DNA of 64,000 nt, from the NCBI RefSeq assembly GCF_013359815.1, contig NZ_JABMCF010000041.1, positions 62,001 through 126,000 on the forward strand, in the 5' to 3' direction. The DNA is from Curtobacterium flaccumfaciens (GTDB taxonomy: Bacteria; Actinomycetota; Actinomycetes; Actinomycetales; Microbacteriaceae). Shown here in pieces: positions 35,201-44,534 of the stretch (the stretch's first letter is position 1; the number at the start of each line of letters is the position of its first letter). Below the pieces are notes generated by a model. The model had not been told where the DNA came from. It searched no databases and saw nothing but the letters and a program-made list of their open reading frames with translations. The position numbers and the translations under genes are program-made.

Positions 35201-35606
35201 CACCGGGGGTGATCAACCCCACGTCCTCGAGCGCGCGGATGCGGTCGTTGATGCGGACGGACAGCTCGCCGGCGGCCTTGCGGGTGAAGGTCAGTCCGAG
35301 GACCTCGTCGGGGCGGACGAGTCCGTTGGCCAGCAGCCAGACGACGCGCGAGGCCATCGTCTCGGTCTTCCCGCTGCCGGCACCGGCGACGACCAGCGCC
35401 GGCACGAGCGGTGACTCGATGACGGCACGCTGCTGGGCGGTGGGACGAGGGCGGCCGAGGGCGTCGGCGATGGCGTCGGCGCCGTGCCGGATGACGGGCG
35501 GTGCAGCGGCAGCCGAGCCAGCCGCAGCAGCCGTGCCGGTCGCGTCACCCGCGTCGGTCGCGTCCGCCGTGTCGGTCGTGTCCGCCGCCTCGGTCGTGTC
35601 GCTCAC
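32298..35606 (-). CDS. adnB: AdnB-like ATP-dependent helicase-nuclease subunit
   Basis: A 1102-residue subunit matching the length of mycobacterial AdnB. N-terminal UvrD-like motor with Walker A GAGSGKT (75-81), LLDEYQDTSVVQ, VGDPHQSIYGFRGAS, ILTIHGSKGLEW and YVALTRAKHDLL; C-terminal RecB-family nuclease with EVVDWKTGK (to about 1036). With AdnA it resects double-strand DNA ends for recombination; AdnB is the lead motor in mycobacteria. The first 40 residues are a Thr/Ala/Asp tail of low complexity. GTG start overlaps the adnA stop (GTGA). Confidence 0.93.
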   Translation of the reverse strand: MSDTTEAADTTDTADATDAGDATGTAAAAGSAAAAPPVIRHGADAIADALGRPRPTAQQRAVIESPLVPALVVAGAGSGKTETMASRVVWLLANGLVRPDEVLGLTFTRKAAGELSVRINDRIRALEDVGLITPGDAFEAPTVSTYNAFANAVFRENALLVGRDGESQVLTEPSAWQLARRVVVAARDDRLAGLDRDVDTLTAAVVALAGATSEHLVEPEDLRRFAIEFSELLELPGNRGKPYKAITDAVAAIGALEPLADLVAEFRRQKVDRGFVEFSDQIALALAAAESAPRVVTDLRSRYGVVLLDEYQDTSVVQTRFLARLFRGHSVMAVGDPHQSIYGFRGASAANLARFPRDFGGDEPGVAEPVTFALSTSWRNPVDVLAGANAIVSPLSEASEVDVERLSPRPGADAGTVRVVFPETLPEEADEVAAWFQDHRRQNPAGSMALLLRARKDLAAFTAALGARGVPYHVLGTGGLLQRPEIVDLVACLRVLHDPAAGNDLLRLLAGARWRVGAADIVALHQLARWLFQRDHTQQRLDDDLTAAFRASVAAGEHGSIVDALDFVATAPDEHGALEGITPAGRSRMRALGGQLAMLRSRAGSDLVDFVTLVVQEMRLDIEVAAHEQGSGAYLDAFIDELAGFVSTDDRADLGSFLGWIDAAARRDDMGPRSEEPEAGTVQILTIHGSKGLEWDAVAVPRMVEGGLPARPQEGSSGWLGFGRLPYEFRGDAAELPRLAWRGQETQKDVTTAIDAFKEQVKARNEDEERRLTYVALTRAKHDLLVSGSFWAGGVRPTEPSRYLRDLVDAGVIDGAAIPETTVHDENPMGESGATQTWPHVPFGQRAPRVLAAAERVRNANPGAAGRFAADIDLLLAERHATRNAKHAVAVPHRVPASGFKDYLTEPDSVAERLRRPMPERPYRATRLGTLFHQWVEQRARSGGALETLDVWDGELDLDADDLADSSPDAVVTDDDARRLADFQATFAGSRWAGLTPIEVEREIHIPFLGHSVVCKLDAVYEIDGRAEVVDWKTGKAPSGADDLARRTLQLALYRVAYAEFTGRPLDQVDAVFYFVADDLEVRPTELLDRAGLERAWSEAIG

Positions 35607-38600
35607 CAGGTCACCTCCGCCACCACGTGGATCCGGCACTCGACCCCGGTCCGGGCCTTCTCGCAGTGGTCGTCCACGTTCGCCACGAACGTGCGTCCGG
35701 CCATGCCCCGCGCCACCCCGTGCAACCGCTCGCGGTAGGCCTCGCGCGCCTCGGCGTCGAACGCGTGCTGGGTCCGCTCGGAGTACGCCTGCCCGCCGCG
35801 GGGGTTCTGGACGAAGACCAGCCGAGCGTCGGTCATCGGAGACCCCGCCGGCACGCCCTCGACCGCGCCGTCCTCGACCGCGAGTTGGTAGGCGCCGAGC
35901 TGTGGGTGTTCCGGCATGTCGTTCTTCTCGCTGGGCATCGAACGGCCGGTCTTCAGGTCGACGACGCTCACGCGCCCCTCGGCGTCGACCTCGATGCGGT
36001 CGATGCTCCCCCGGATCCGGGCGGGCCCGGTCACGAGCGCGAACGAGGTCTCGGCGCCGAGCAGCCTGCGGCCGGCGCTGGCGAAGGTGCGGAGGTAGTC
36101 GCTCAGCCCCTCGATCATCCGCCGGGTCCGGGCACGTTCGCGGTCGGCGACCCAGGGCGACTCGAACGTGAGCTCGTCCCACCGCGCCTCGACCCGCTCC
36201 CACAGCGACTCGACGTCGATCTCGGTGGCGTGCTCCATCGCTTCGTGCACGATCGTGCCGATGCCCATCGCCGGGCTCGGGGCACCGCCGCCGAAGGTCT
36301 GCGCGAACCAGTGCACCGGGCACTCCTCGAAGGTGCCGATCCGCGACGGCGACACGGATACTGCCGGGGCGACGGGTTCGCCGCCCTCGACCTCGGGCGC
36401 GGGCTCGGCGTCGAGGTCGACCAGGGGGTCGTCCGTGGTCGGCTCGGCGAGCCCGTACCACTCGTCCGGGTCCGCCCCGGGGACCTCGGCCTCGGCCAGG
36501 CGGGCCAGCGCGGACGCGGCCTCGTGGTCGCCGGAGCCCACCACGCGGCGGCGCAGCGACCCGGCGAGCCCACGCAGGGACAGCGGGTGGACGGTCGGCT
36601 GACGGTCCGGCGGCACCGGGACGAGCCGGACGAAGGGTGACGGCGACTCGTCGTCGTTCGCGACCGTGCCGATGACGACCTGGGTGGTGGCCCGAGAAAC
36701 GGCCCGGGCGAACAGCCGCAGTTCGTCGGCGACCACGGCGGCTCGGTCGTCGATGGGTGATCGCTCGACCCCGGCAGCGGCGCGGACCAGGCCGTCCGGG
36801 TCGAGCAGACTGCCGCGCACCCGGGTGTTCGGCCAGACGCCGTCCTGCAGACCGAGCACCACGGCCACGTCGCACTCGAGCCCGATCGTCGCCGACGGCG
36901 TCAGGACCCGCACCCGGCCGGCGGTCCGGTCGGGGCCGATCGAGTCCTCTGGCAGGTCCGCGCCGAGCAGGTCGTCGACGAAGACCCGCGCGGGCGCGTC
37001 CGGCGTGCGCTCGACGAAGCGCTTGGCGGCGGTGAACAGGCCGACGACGGCGTCCAGGTGCCGGTCGGCTTCCCCGGCGCCGACCCCACCGGCGGCGGAC
37101 TGGGCACCCCATGACTTCGCGAGACCGCTGCGCTCCCAGAGGCCCCAGAGGATCTCTTCGATGCTCGATCCTGCATCCGCGTCGGCACGAGCCTGCACCA
37201 GGCTGCGGGCCAACCGGGTCGCCCGTCGCGCGAACCCGGCGTCAACGGTCGCCAGGCGCTCCGGCGCGCCCAGGGCATCGACCAGCAGTTCGTCGGCGGT
37301 GCGGCTGCCGTCGCCCGCGAGTTCCTCGCGCCGCAGGGCGAGCCGGAGCCGGCGCATGGCCAGGGTGTCGAGGCCACCGAGGGGCCCGGTGGCGAACGCG
37401 GTGGCCAGGGCAGCGTCCAACGGCAGGACGTCGAGCGCCACCGCGGCCGCGTCGAGCAGCGCCCGCGCCGCGGAGTCGTCGCGCGGACGGACGGGCGCGG
37501 CACCGGCGGTCGCCGGGACCTCGGCCACGGAGAGTGCCCGGACGAGTTCGGGGATGGCAGCACCGCTGCGGGTGACCACGGCCATCCGGTGCCACGGCAC
37601 ACCGTCGAGCAGACGGTGTTCGCGCAGTCGACGGGCGATCGCCACGACGAGCGCGGACCGGCTGGCGGCTTCGAGGTGCACGACGGCGTCGGACCGCGCA
37701 TCCTGGTCGCCCGCCGACGCGCTGCGCTGCCGACCGGCCGCCGCGGTGCCGATTCGACCCGTGACGCCGGTGACCAGGGCACGGATCGGGGCGGGGTGCC
37801 GGTGCACGGCGCCGAGGAACAGCTCGTCGACGCGGTCCACCCCGAGTCGCACGGCCAGCCGACCGAGCACGTCCGGCTCGGCGCCGCGGAACGCCGAGGC
37901 GGCGATGTCCGGATCCCCGAAGGCGACGACCTGCACGCCGGAGCGCGCGAGTGCCCCGAGCAGCGCGATCTCCCCCTCCACCAGTTCCTGCGTGTCGTCG
38001 ACCACGACCAGGCGCAGGGCGGCGATGCTCGCGGGGAGCTCGTGCCGCAGCACCGCGGCGGTGGCGTACGCCACGAGTTCGCCGGAGTCGAGCCCGGTCG
38101 GCCGGAACGCGGTGACCGATGCCCGGTAGTCGTCCACGAAGTCCCCGACGGCCCGCCACTCGGGCCGTCCGAGCTCGTCGCCGAGTTCCCGCATGTCGTC
38201 GGGCTCGACGCCGGCGGCCACGGCACGCATCATGACGTCGCGCAGGGCGGTACGGAACCCCGCTCGCTCACGGACGACGGCGGTGATCGGGTCGGGCCAG
38301 GCCGGTCCGGCTCCGTCGACTTCGTGGCCGGCGAGCAGGTCGGCGATGATCCGGTCCTGCTCCCCGCCGGTCAGCAGCGTCGGGGGTTCCTGCCCCTGCA
38401 CCGACGCCGCGTGGGTGACGATCTGGAACGCCAGCGAGTTCACGGTGCGTGCGAGGGCACCCGGCACGACCCGGTCGACCGCCCGTGCGAGCCGGTCACG
38501 CAGCGCCGTCGCGGCCGTCCGCGCCGAGGTCAGGGCGAGCACCGTCGCGTGGCCGTCGGGGGTGATCGCGTCGGGCCGGGTCAGCCGGTCGGCGACGAGC

Positions 38601-38758
38601 CGCGCGAGCGTGGTCGTCTTGCCGCTGCCCGGCGCACCGATCACCGCGGCGTGACGGCCGTCCGGCAACGCGAGCACCGCGGCCTGCGAGGGGTCGTCGA
38701 CCAGTGCGCGCGCGAACCCGGTGTCCTCGGGAGCGGGCATCAGCGTGGTCTGCGGCAC
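35603..38758 (-). CDS. adnA: AdnA-like helicase-nuclease subunit
   Basis: A 1051-residue partner of AdnB. Walker A GAPGSGKT (41-48) is intact, but the DEAD-equivalent box reads VVVDDTQE (Asp254-Asp255-Thr256) instead of DEYQD, and motif III is VVAFGDPDIAASAFRGAE, so the motor looks weakened. The nuclease motif VSVVDLKTGRSM is kept. The C-terminal iron-sulfur type pattern has Cys1032 and Cys1041, but the middle cysteine is Ala1035. The GTG at 38758 was chosen because it lies 6 nt after TACCGT; an ATG at 38740 is the alternative. Confidence 0.92.
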   Translation of the reverse strand: MPQTTLMPAPEDTGFARALVDDPSQAAVLALPDGRHAAVIGAPGSGKTTTLARLVADRLTRPDAITPDGHATVLALTSARTAATALRDRLARAVDRVVPGALARTVNSLAFQIVTHAASVQGQEPPTLLTGGEQDRIIADLLAGHEVDGAGPAWPDPITAVVRERAGFRTALRDVMMRAVAAGVEPDDMRELGDELGRPEWRAVGDFVDDYRASVTAFRPTGLDSGELVAYATAAVLRHELPASIAALRLVVVDDTQELVEGEIALLGALARSGVQVVAFGDPDIAASAFRGAEPDVLGRLAVRLGVDRVDELFLGAVHRHPAPIRALVTGVTGRIGTAAAGRQRSASAGDQDARSDAVVHLEAASRSALVVAIARRLREHRLLDGVPWHRMAVVTRSGAAIPELVRALSVAEVPATAGAAPVRPRDDSAARALLDAAAVALDVLPLDAALATAFATGPLGGLDTLAMRRLRLALRREELAGDGSRTADELLVDALGAPERLATVDAGFARRATRLARSLVQARADADAGSSIEEILWGLWERSGLAKSWGAQSAAGGVGAGEADRHLDAVVGLFTAAKRFVERTPDAPARVFVDDLLGADLPEDSIGPDRTAGRVRVLTPSATIGLECDVAVVLGLQDGVWPNTRVRGSLLDPDGLVRAAAGVERSPIDDRAAVVADELRLFARAVSRATTQVVIGTVANDDESPSPFVRLVPVPPDRQPTVHPLSLRGLAGSLRRRVVGSGDHEAASALARLAEAEVPGADPDEWYGLAEPTTDDPLVDLDAEPAPEVEGGEPVAPAVSVSPSRIGTFEECPVHWFAQTFGGGAPSPAMGIGTIVHEAMEHATEIDVESLWERVEARWDELTFESPWVADRERARTRRMIEGLSDYLRTFASAGRRLLGAETSFALVTGPARIRGSIDRIEVDAEGRVSVVDLKTGRSMPSEKNDMPEHPQLGAYQLAVEDGAVEGVPAGSPMTDARLVFVQNPRGGQAYSERTQHAFDAEAREAYRERLHGVARGMAGRTFVANVDDHCEKARTGVECRIHVVAEVTW

Positions 38759-38764
38759 GCTCGT

Positions 38765-38770
38765 ACGGTA
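38765..38770 (-). promoter_or_regulatory. Leaderless -10 hexamer of adnAB
   Basis: TACCGT on the minus strand, 6 nt before the GTG at 38758. Confidence 0.5.
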
Positions 38771-38873
38771 CCCAGGACCGCCGACAGCACCGCTGCGGAC
38801 GCGCGGGGCACCGGTCGTCACGCCGTCGAGTGCGCCCGCGGCGAACGCCCGATGCCGCACGGGACCGCTCGGA

Positions 38874-38879
38874 TACGCT
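38874..38879 (+). promoter_or_regulatory. Leaderless -10 hexamer of the DUF3107 gene
   Basis: TACGCT, 6 nt before the GTG at 38886. Confidence 0.55.
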
Positions 38880-38885
38880 GTGCTC

Positions 38886-39110
38886 GTGGACATCAAGATC
38901 GGCATCATCAACAGCCCCCGCGAGATCGCCTTCGAGACCGCCCAGACCGCGGACCAGGTCGAGAAGGCCGTGTCCGAGGCGCTCACCGCCAAGTCGACGC
39001 ACCTGTCGCTGCAGGACGACAAGGGCCGTCGCTTCATCGTCCCCGTCTCGGCCCTGGCGTACGTCGAGGTCGGCGCGGAAGAGGCACGGCGCATCGGCTT
39101 CGTCGCCTGA
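38886..39110 (+). CDS. DUF3107 family small protein
   Basis: A 74-residue conserved actinobacterial protein (Rv3208A/TB9.4 family) of unknown function. The sequence DIKIGIINSPREIAFE, the Ser-Thr stretch AKSTHLSLQDDKGRRFIVP and the end EARRIGFVA are typical. It is predicted as a small alpha/beta fold without cysteines or membrane helices. Upstream of a small membrane protein gene, 4 bp apart, probably one transcript. Confidence 0.9.
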   Translation: MDIKIGIINSPREIAFETAQTADQVEKAVSEALTAKSTHLSLQDDKGRRFIVPVSALAYVEVGAEEARRIGFVA

Positions 39111-39114
39111 CGAC

Positions 39115-39411
39115 GTGGAACTGCTCTTCGCCGTCCTCGGCGGCGTCATCATCGGTGCGGTCGCGCACGTGATCATGCCATGGCGGTCGAACCGTGGCGT
39201 GCTCGTCGGCCCAGCGGTCGGCGGCATCGCCGCAGCAGTGCTCTGGGAAGCGCTGACCTGGGCCGGGTGGCGGTACGACGGCACCTGGATCTGGGTCGTG
39301 GCCCTCGTGGGGTCCGGCGCGATCACCCTCGTCGTCGAGTGGCTCCTCGGCACCCAGCGCGACAAGCGCGACGCCGAGTACTACGAGCTGCTCAAGACGC
39401 GCGGCGCCTGA
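39115..39411 (+). CDS. Small three-helix membrane protein
   Basis: A 98-residue protein with three hydrophobic segments (LLFAVLGGVIIGAVAHVIM, VGPAVGGIAAAVLWEALTW and IWVVALVGSGAITLVVEWLL) and a charged tail ending EYYELLKTRGA. I know no function. The GTG start lies only 4 bp after the DUF3107 stop, so it should be co-transcribed and perhaps coupled. Confidence 0.8.
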   Translation: MELLFAVLGGVIIGAVAHVIMPWRSNRGVLVGPAVGGIAAAVLWEALTWAGWRYDGTWIWVVALVGSGAITLVVEWLLGTQRDKRDAEYYELLKTRGA

Positions 39412-39477
39412 CGCCCCGGCAGCCGAAGCCCAAGCACCTGACGCTCGACCAGCCAGCCCCTCGGGCAGCTTAACCGC

Positions 39478-40194
39478 TCAGGCCGTCAGCCCGAGCGCGT
39501 CCATCCGTCGGGTGTGCGCGGCGATGAGCTCGGTCCAGACCGGCTCGAGCCGCTCCTGGTCCTCGCGGGCGTGCGACGCCAGCGCCGACCGGGCGACGAG
39601 CAGGGTGTCGCCCACCAGGCGACGTCCCCACATCGCCAGACGCGAACCGATCTGCGGGTCGTCCTCGATGTGGGCCGTCAGCTCCTCGACGACCGCCGCT
39701 TCCTCGCGCGCGTCGAACACCGACCGCAGCCGCTGCCGCACGTCGATCGGCAGCGAGCGGAGCAGGTTGCCGAACAGGTCGTTCAGGATGCCGGCCGTCA
39801 CGTAGCCGGTCAGCATCGACTCGTACCAGTCGGCGCCGCTCGTCCGTTCGAGGAACAGGTCGATCGCTTCGCGGTGCGGGGCCATCAGCGCTGCCGGGTC
39901 CCCGCCGGTGCGCTCGATCTCGGCCACGATCGTGCGGTGCCGCTCGAGCGCCGTGGTCGCGAGGACCCCGGTGACCAGACGGCCGGAGAGCGTCGGGGCC
40001 GAAGCACCGGCTCGTCCCATCGTCTCGTAGACGGAGAGCTGCAGGTACGCGGCCTGCCCCAGGTAGACGTCGAGCTCCGGGGTGACGTCGTCGAGCGCGA
40101 GGCGCTTGACCTGCGCGGCTCCGCGCGGGTTCCGCGACGCGAGCCATGCGGCAGCGAGCTGCGCCGCGCGCTTCCGGTTCCACCACGACACCAC
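39478..40194 (-). CDS. Ferritin-like fold protein (Rv3210c-like)
   Basis: A 238-residue all-helical protein. TTALERHRTIVAEIER with an earlier Tyr/Glu-rich helix (YLGQAAYLQLSVYETMGR) and the later REEAAVVEELTAHIED form four helices with Glu and His at spacings seen in ferritin-like di-iron proteins; relatives are annotated as MiaE-like tRNA hydroxylases. Whether a complete iron site exists cannot be decided here. It is divergent from the DEAD-box helicase gene, as Rv3210c is from rhlE. Confidence 0.75.
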   Translation of the reverse strand: MVSWWNRKRAAQLAAAWLASRNPRGAAQVKRLALDDVTPELDVYLGQAAYLQLSVYETMGRAGASAPTLSGRLVTGVLATTALERHRTIVAEIERTGGDPAALMAPHREAIDLFLERTSGADWYESMLTGYVTAGILNDLFGNLLRSLPIDVRQRLRSVFDAREEAAVVEELTAHIEDDPQIGSRLAMWGRRLVGDTLLVARSALASHAREDQERLEPVWTELIAAHTRRMDALGLTA

Positions 40195-40230
40195 GCGACC
40201 AGCATAGAGGGCACCCGCCGGTCACCCGCC

Positions 40231-40387
40231 CGACGCCCAGCGGCGCCCGCCGGACGCCCGCCCCGACGCCCAGCGGCGCCCGCCCCGACGCCCAGCGGCA
40301 CCCCCCGGGCGCCTGCCCCGACGCCCAGCGGCACCCCGGAGTGCCCCGGACCACGCGCCCGTCGGGAGCCGGAGTGCCCCGGACCAC
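40231..40387. repeat. GC-rich direct repeats with a 33-bp period
   Basis: CGACGCCCAGCGGC occurs at 40231, 40264, 40286 and 40319 (spacings 33, 22 and 33), and GGAGTGCCCCGGACCAC at 40338 and 40371 (spacing 33). They fill the space between two divergent genes, upstream of the helicase promoter. Confidence 0.8.
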
Positions 40388-40398
40388 CAGCCCGTCGG

Positions 40399-40404
40399 TA
40401 GACT
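40399..40404 (+). promoter_or_regulatory. -10 element of the DEAD-box helicase gene
   Basis: TAGACT 33 nt before the TTG start; it predicts a short leader of roughly 27 nt containing AGGGTG as ribosome binding site. Confidence 0.45.
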
Positions 40405-40437
40405 GGCCCGGACTTCCACCAGAACTAGGGTGATTCT

Positions 40438-41946
<1,509 letters not shown>

Positions 41947-41957
41947 CGCCTCCAGAC

Positions 41958-41991
41958 CGAAGGGCCCGTCGCTGACGCGACGGGCCCTTCG
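41958..41991 (+). terminator. Terminator of the DEAD-box helicase gene
   Basis: Perfect 14-bp stem CGAAGGGCCCGTCG with its complement, 6-nt loop CTGACG, 12 bp after the stop. Confidence 0.85.
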
Positions 41992-42097
41992 TCGTCTCCA
42001 CCCGCGGACCGGCGTCACGCGCGCAGCGACAGTTCACGCGGACGCCGACGCGTGGCCTGTCGGCCAGGCCGAAGACTCGTTCGGACGGCACGACGCG

Positions 42098-42970
42098 TCA
42101 GGACAGGCGCGAGCCGGGTCCGACCACGGGAGCGCTGCCCGTCGCCTCGGACACGATCGCGTCGAACGAGACGCGCGCCGTGCGGTGCTCCCCCAGCCGG
42201 TTCGGCTTGCCGGTGCCGTGGTAGTCGCTCGAACCGGTGACGAACAGGCCGTAGCGCGTCGCCCAGTCGAGCAGGGTGCGCTTGCCGTGTGCCAGGTTCT
42301 CGCGGTGGTCGACCTCGAGCCCGCCGAGCCCGGCGTCGACCAGGTCGCGGAGCATCGGCTCGTCGATGACGATCCCGCGCGAGGACGCCGCCGGGTGCGC
42401 GATGACGGGCACGCCGCCCGCCTGCCGGATGAGTTCGACGCCGCGCAGGGGCGACGGTGCCTCGTGGGGTTCGTAGTAGCCGGACGCCGGGTGCAGGATC
42501 CCGCGGAACGCCGCGGACCGGTCCGACTCGAGCCCGCGGGCGACCAGGGCGTCGGCGATGTGCGGACGGCCGATCGTGGCACCGGGGCTGGACTGGGCCA
42601 GGACGTCCGCCCAGGTGATCGGGTGGTCCTCGGCGATGCGGTCGACCATGCGGTGCGCGCGGGAGAGCCGGCCGTCGCGGATCCGGGTCGTCTCCTCGAC
42701 CAGACCGGGGTGCTCGGGGTCCACCAGGTAGCCGAGCACGTGCACGCTGCGGTAGCCGATCCGGGTGCTCAACTCGAGGCCGGGCAGCAGGGTCAGGGGC
42801 AGCTCGTGCGCCGCGGCCGTGGCGTCCGCCCACCCCGCCGTCGTGTCGTGGTCGGTCAGCGCGACGGCGTCGAGTCCGGCGGCCGCGGCCGCTCGGACGA
42901 GCTCCGCGGGACGCTCGGTGCCGTCGGAGACACTGGAGTGCGCGTGCAGGTCGATGAACGGGTCTGGCAC
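42098..42970 (-). CDS. PHP domain phosphoesterase
   Basis: A 290-residue PHP-fold metal-dependent phosphatase. The N-terminal metal motif DLHAHSSVSDGTE (His9, His11, Asp16), ALTDHDT, LPGLELST, VPVIAHPAA and GSSDYHGTGKP are all present, so the trinuclear site should be complete. Relatives hydrolyse nucleoside 3',5'-bisphosphates or short oligonucleotides; the substrate here is not known. The GTG at 42970 lies 7 nt after TAGCAT. Divergent from the aminopeptidase gene. Confidence 0.9.
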   Translation of the reverse strand: MPDPFIDLHAHSSVSDGTERPAELVRAAAAAGLDAVALTDHDTTAGWADATAAAHELPLTLLPGLELSTRIGYRSVHVLGYLVDPEHPGLVEETTRIRDGRLSRAHRMVDRIAEDHPITWADVLAQSSPGATIGRPHIADALVARGLESDRSAAFRGILHPASGYYEPHEAPSPLRGVELIRQAGGVPVIAHPAASSRGIVIDEPMLRDLVDAGLGGLEVDHRENLAHGKRTLLDWATRYGLFVTGSSDYHGTGKPNRLGEHRTARVSFDAIVSEATGSAPVVGPGSRLS

Positions 42971-42977
42971 GTGGCCA

Positions 42978-42983
42978 ATGCTA
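42978..42983 (-). promoter_or_regulatory. Leaderless -10 hexamer of the PHP gene
   Basis: TAGCAT on the minus strand, 7 nt before the GTG at 42970. Confidence 0.5.
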
Positions 42984-43040
42984 TCCACAGGTGAGCGGCC
43001 GCACAGGCCGGGTGTCCCCGGGCGGTGCGATGATGGACGC

Positions 43041-44525
43041 ATGGCCGACACGACTCCCCGCGCGACGAGCAACCGATCCACGACCCCCGGGTCCTCGACC
43101 TTCAAGGACTTCATCGGGTCGCAGTGGGCCGAGCGCTCGGAAGCGCAGCCCGAGCCCCGCGAGCAGGCCGCGTTCGCCGCAGAGCGTCGCGCGCGCATCT
43201 CCGAGCTGCACCCGGGCCGCACGATCGTGGTGCCGGCCGGGCAGGCCAAGGTCCGCTCGAACGACTGCGACTACCCGTTCCGCCCGCACTCCACCTTCGC
43301 GCACCTGACCGGCTGGGGCACCGACACCGTCGTCGGCTCCGTGCTCGTGATGACGCCGAACGGCTCCGGGCACGACGCCACGCTGTACTTCCGGGCCACC
43401 GCAGGCCGCGACTCGGAAGAGTTCTACGCCAACCCCGAGATCGGGGAGTTCTGGGTCGGGCCGCGCCCCTCGCTCGACGCCGTCGCCGCCGACCTCGGGC
43501 TGGCCACGGCCGACCTCGGGGCGTTCACGGCCGTCGCCGACGCACTCGACGCGTCGGCGCTGCTCGTGCGTGAAGCCGACGACGACCTGACCCGTTCGCT
43601 CGACGCCCGTACCGGCGCAGCGATCGGTGGCGCGGACGAGACCGAGGGGTCGCCGGCCACCGACGACCTGCTCTCCCGCGACCTGTCCGAGCTGCGACTG
43701 GTCAAGGACGCGTACGAGGTCCGTGAGCTCCGCAAGGCCGTCGACGCCACGAAGCACGGGTTCGACGACGTCATCGGCGACTTCGACGCCGTGCTCGCAC
43801 ACCCGCGGGGTGAGCGCATCGTCGAGGGCACGTTCAACCGCCGGGCCCGCGCCGACGGCAACACCGTGGGCTACGACACCATCGCCGCCTCGGGCCACCA
43901 CGCCTGCATCCTGCACTGGACCCGCAACGACGGCGCCGTGCAGCCGGGCGACCTCATCCTCATCGACGCCGGGGTCGAGGTCGACTCGTTCTACACCGCC
44001 GACATCACCCGCACGCTGCCGGTGAGCGGCACGTTCTCCCCCGTGCAGCGCATGGTCTACGAAGCCGTGCTCGAGGCAGCCGACGCCGCGTTCGCGATCG
44101 TCAAGCCGGGCATCACGTTCCGCCAGGTGCACGCGACGGCGATGGAGGTCATCGCGCGCAAGACCGCCGAGTGGGGCTTCCTGCCGGTCTCCGCCGCCGA
44201 GTCGCTCGAGCCGGACAACCAGTTCCACCGCCGCTACATGGTGCACGGCACGAGCCACCACCTCGGCCTGGACGTGCACGACTGCGCGAAGGCCCGCCGC
44301 GAGATGTACCTCGACGGCACCGTGCAGGCCGGCATGGTCTTCACGATCGAGCCCGGACTGTACTTCCAGCAGGACGACCTGACCGTGCCGGAGGAGTTCC
44401 GCGGCATCGGTGTCCGCATCGAGGACGACATCCTGGTGACCGAGGACGGCGCCGAGAACCTGTCGGTCGGCATCCCCCGGACCCCCTCGGAAGTGGAGGG
44501 GTGGATCGCCCGCTCGGGCCGCTAG
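43041..44525 (+). CDS. pepP: Xaa-Pro aminopeptidase (aminopeptidase P, M24B)
   Basis: A 494-residue metallopeptidase removing N-terminal residues before proline. The creatinase-fold half carries the two-metal ligands in LIDAGVEVDSFYTADITRT (two Asp), HGTSHHLGLDVHD (His), TIEPGLYF (Glu) and IGVRIEDDILVTEDG (Glu). The N-terminal half shows the AMP-N domain with FRPHSTFAHLTGW. An internal acidic insert (about residues 190-215) separates them. The ATG follows a weaker GATGAT hexamer by 6 nt. The GNAT gene starts 9 bp downstream. Confidence 0.92.
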   Translation: MADTTPRATSNRSTTPGSSTFKDFIGSQWAERSEAQPEPREQAAFAAERRARISELHPGRTIVVPAGQAKVRSNDCDYPFRPHSTFAHLTGWGTDTVVGSVLVMTPNGSGHDATLYFRATAGRDSEEFYANPEIGEFWVGPRPSLDAVAADLGLATADLGAFTAVADALDASALLVREADDDLTRSLDARTGAAIGGADETEGSPATDDLLSRDLSELRLVKDAYEVRELRKAVDATKHGFDDVIGDFDAVLAHPRGERIVEGTFNRRARADGNTVGYDTIAASGHHACILHWTRNDGAVQPGDLILIDAGVEVDSFYTADITRTLPVSGTFSPVQRMVYEAVLEAADAAFAIVKPGITFRQVHATAMEVIARKTAEWGFLPVSAAESLEPDNQFHRRYMVHGTSHHLGLDVHDCAKARREMYLDGTVQAGMVFTIEPGLYFQQDDLTVPEEFRGIGVRIEDDILVTEDGAENLSVGIPRTPSEVEGWIARSGR

Positions 44526-44528
44526 CCT
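44523..44528 (+). promoter_or_regulatory. Leaderless -10 hexamer of the GNAT gene
   Basis: TAGCCT overlaps the stop codon of the aminopeptidase gene and ends 6 nt before the GTG at 44535. Confidence 0.5.
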
Positions 44529-44534
44529 GATCGG

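Noticed and set aside
40231..40387. CRISPR array
   Set aside because: Repeats are short, imperfect and GC-rich with spacers that are also repeated; no cas genes are present.
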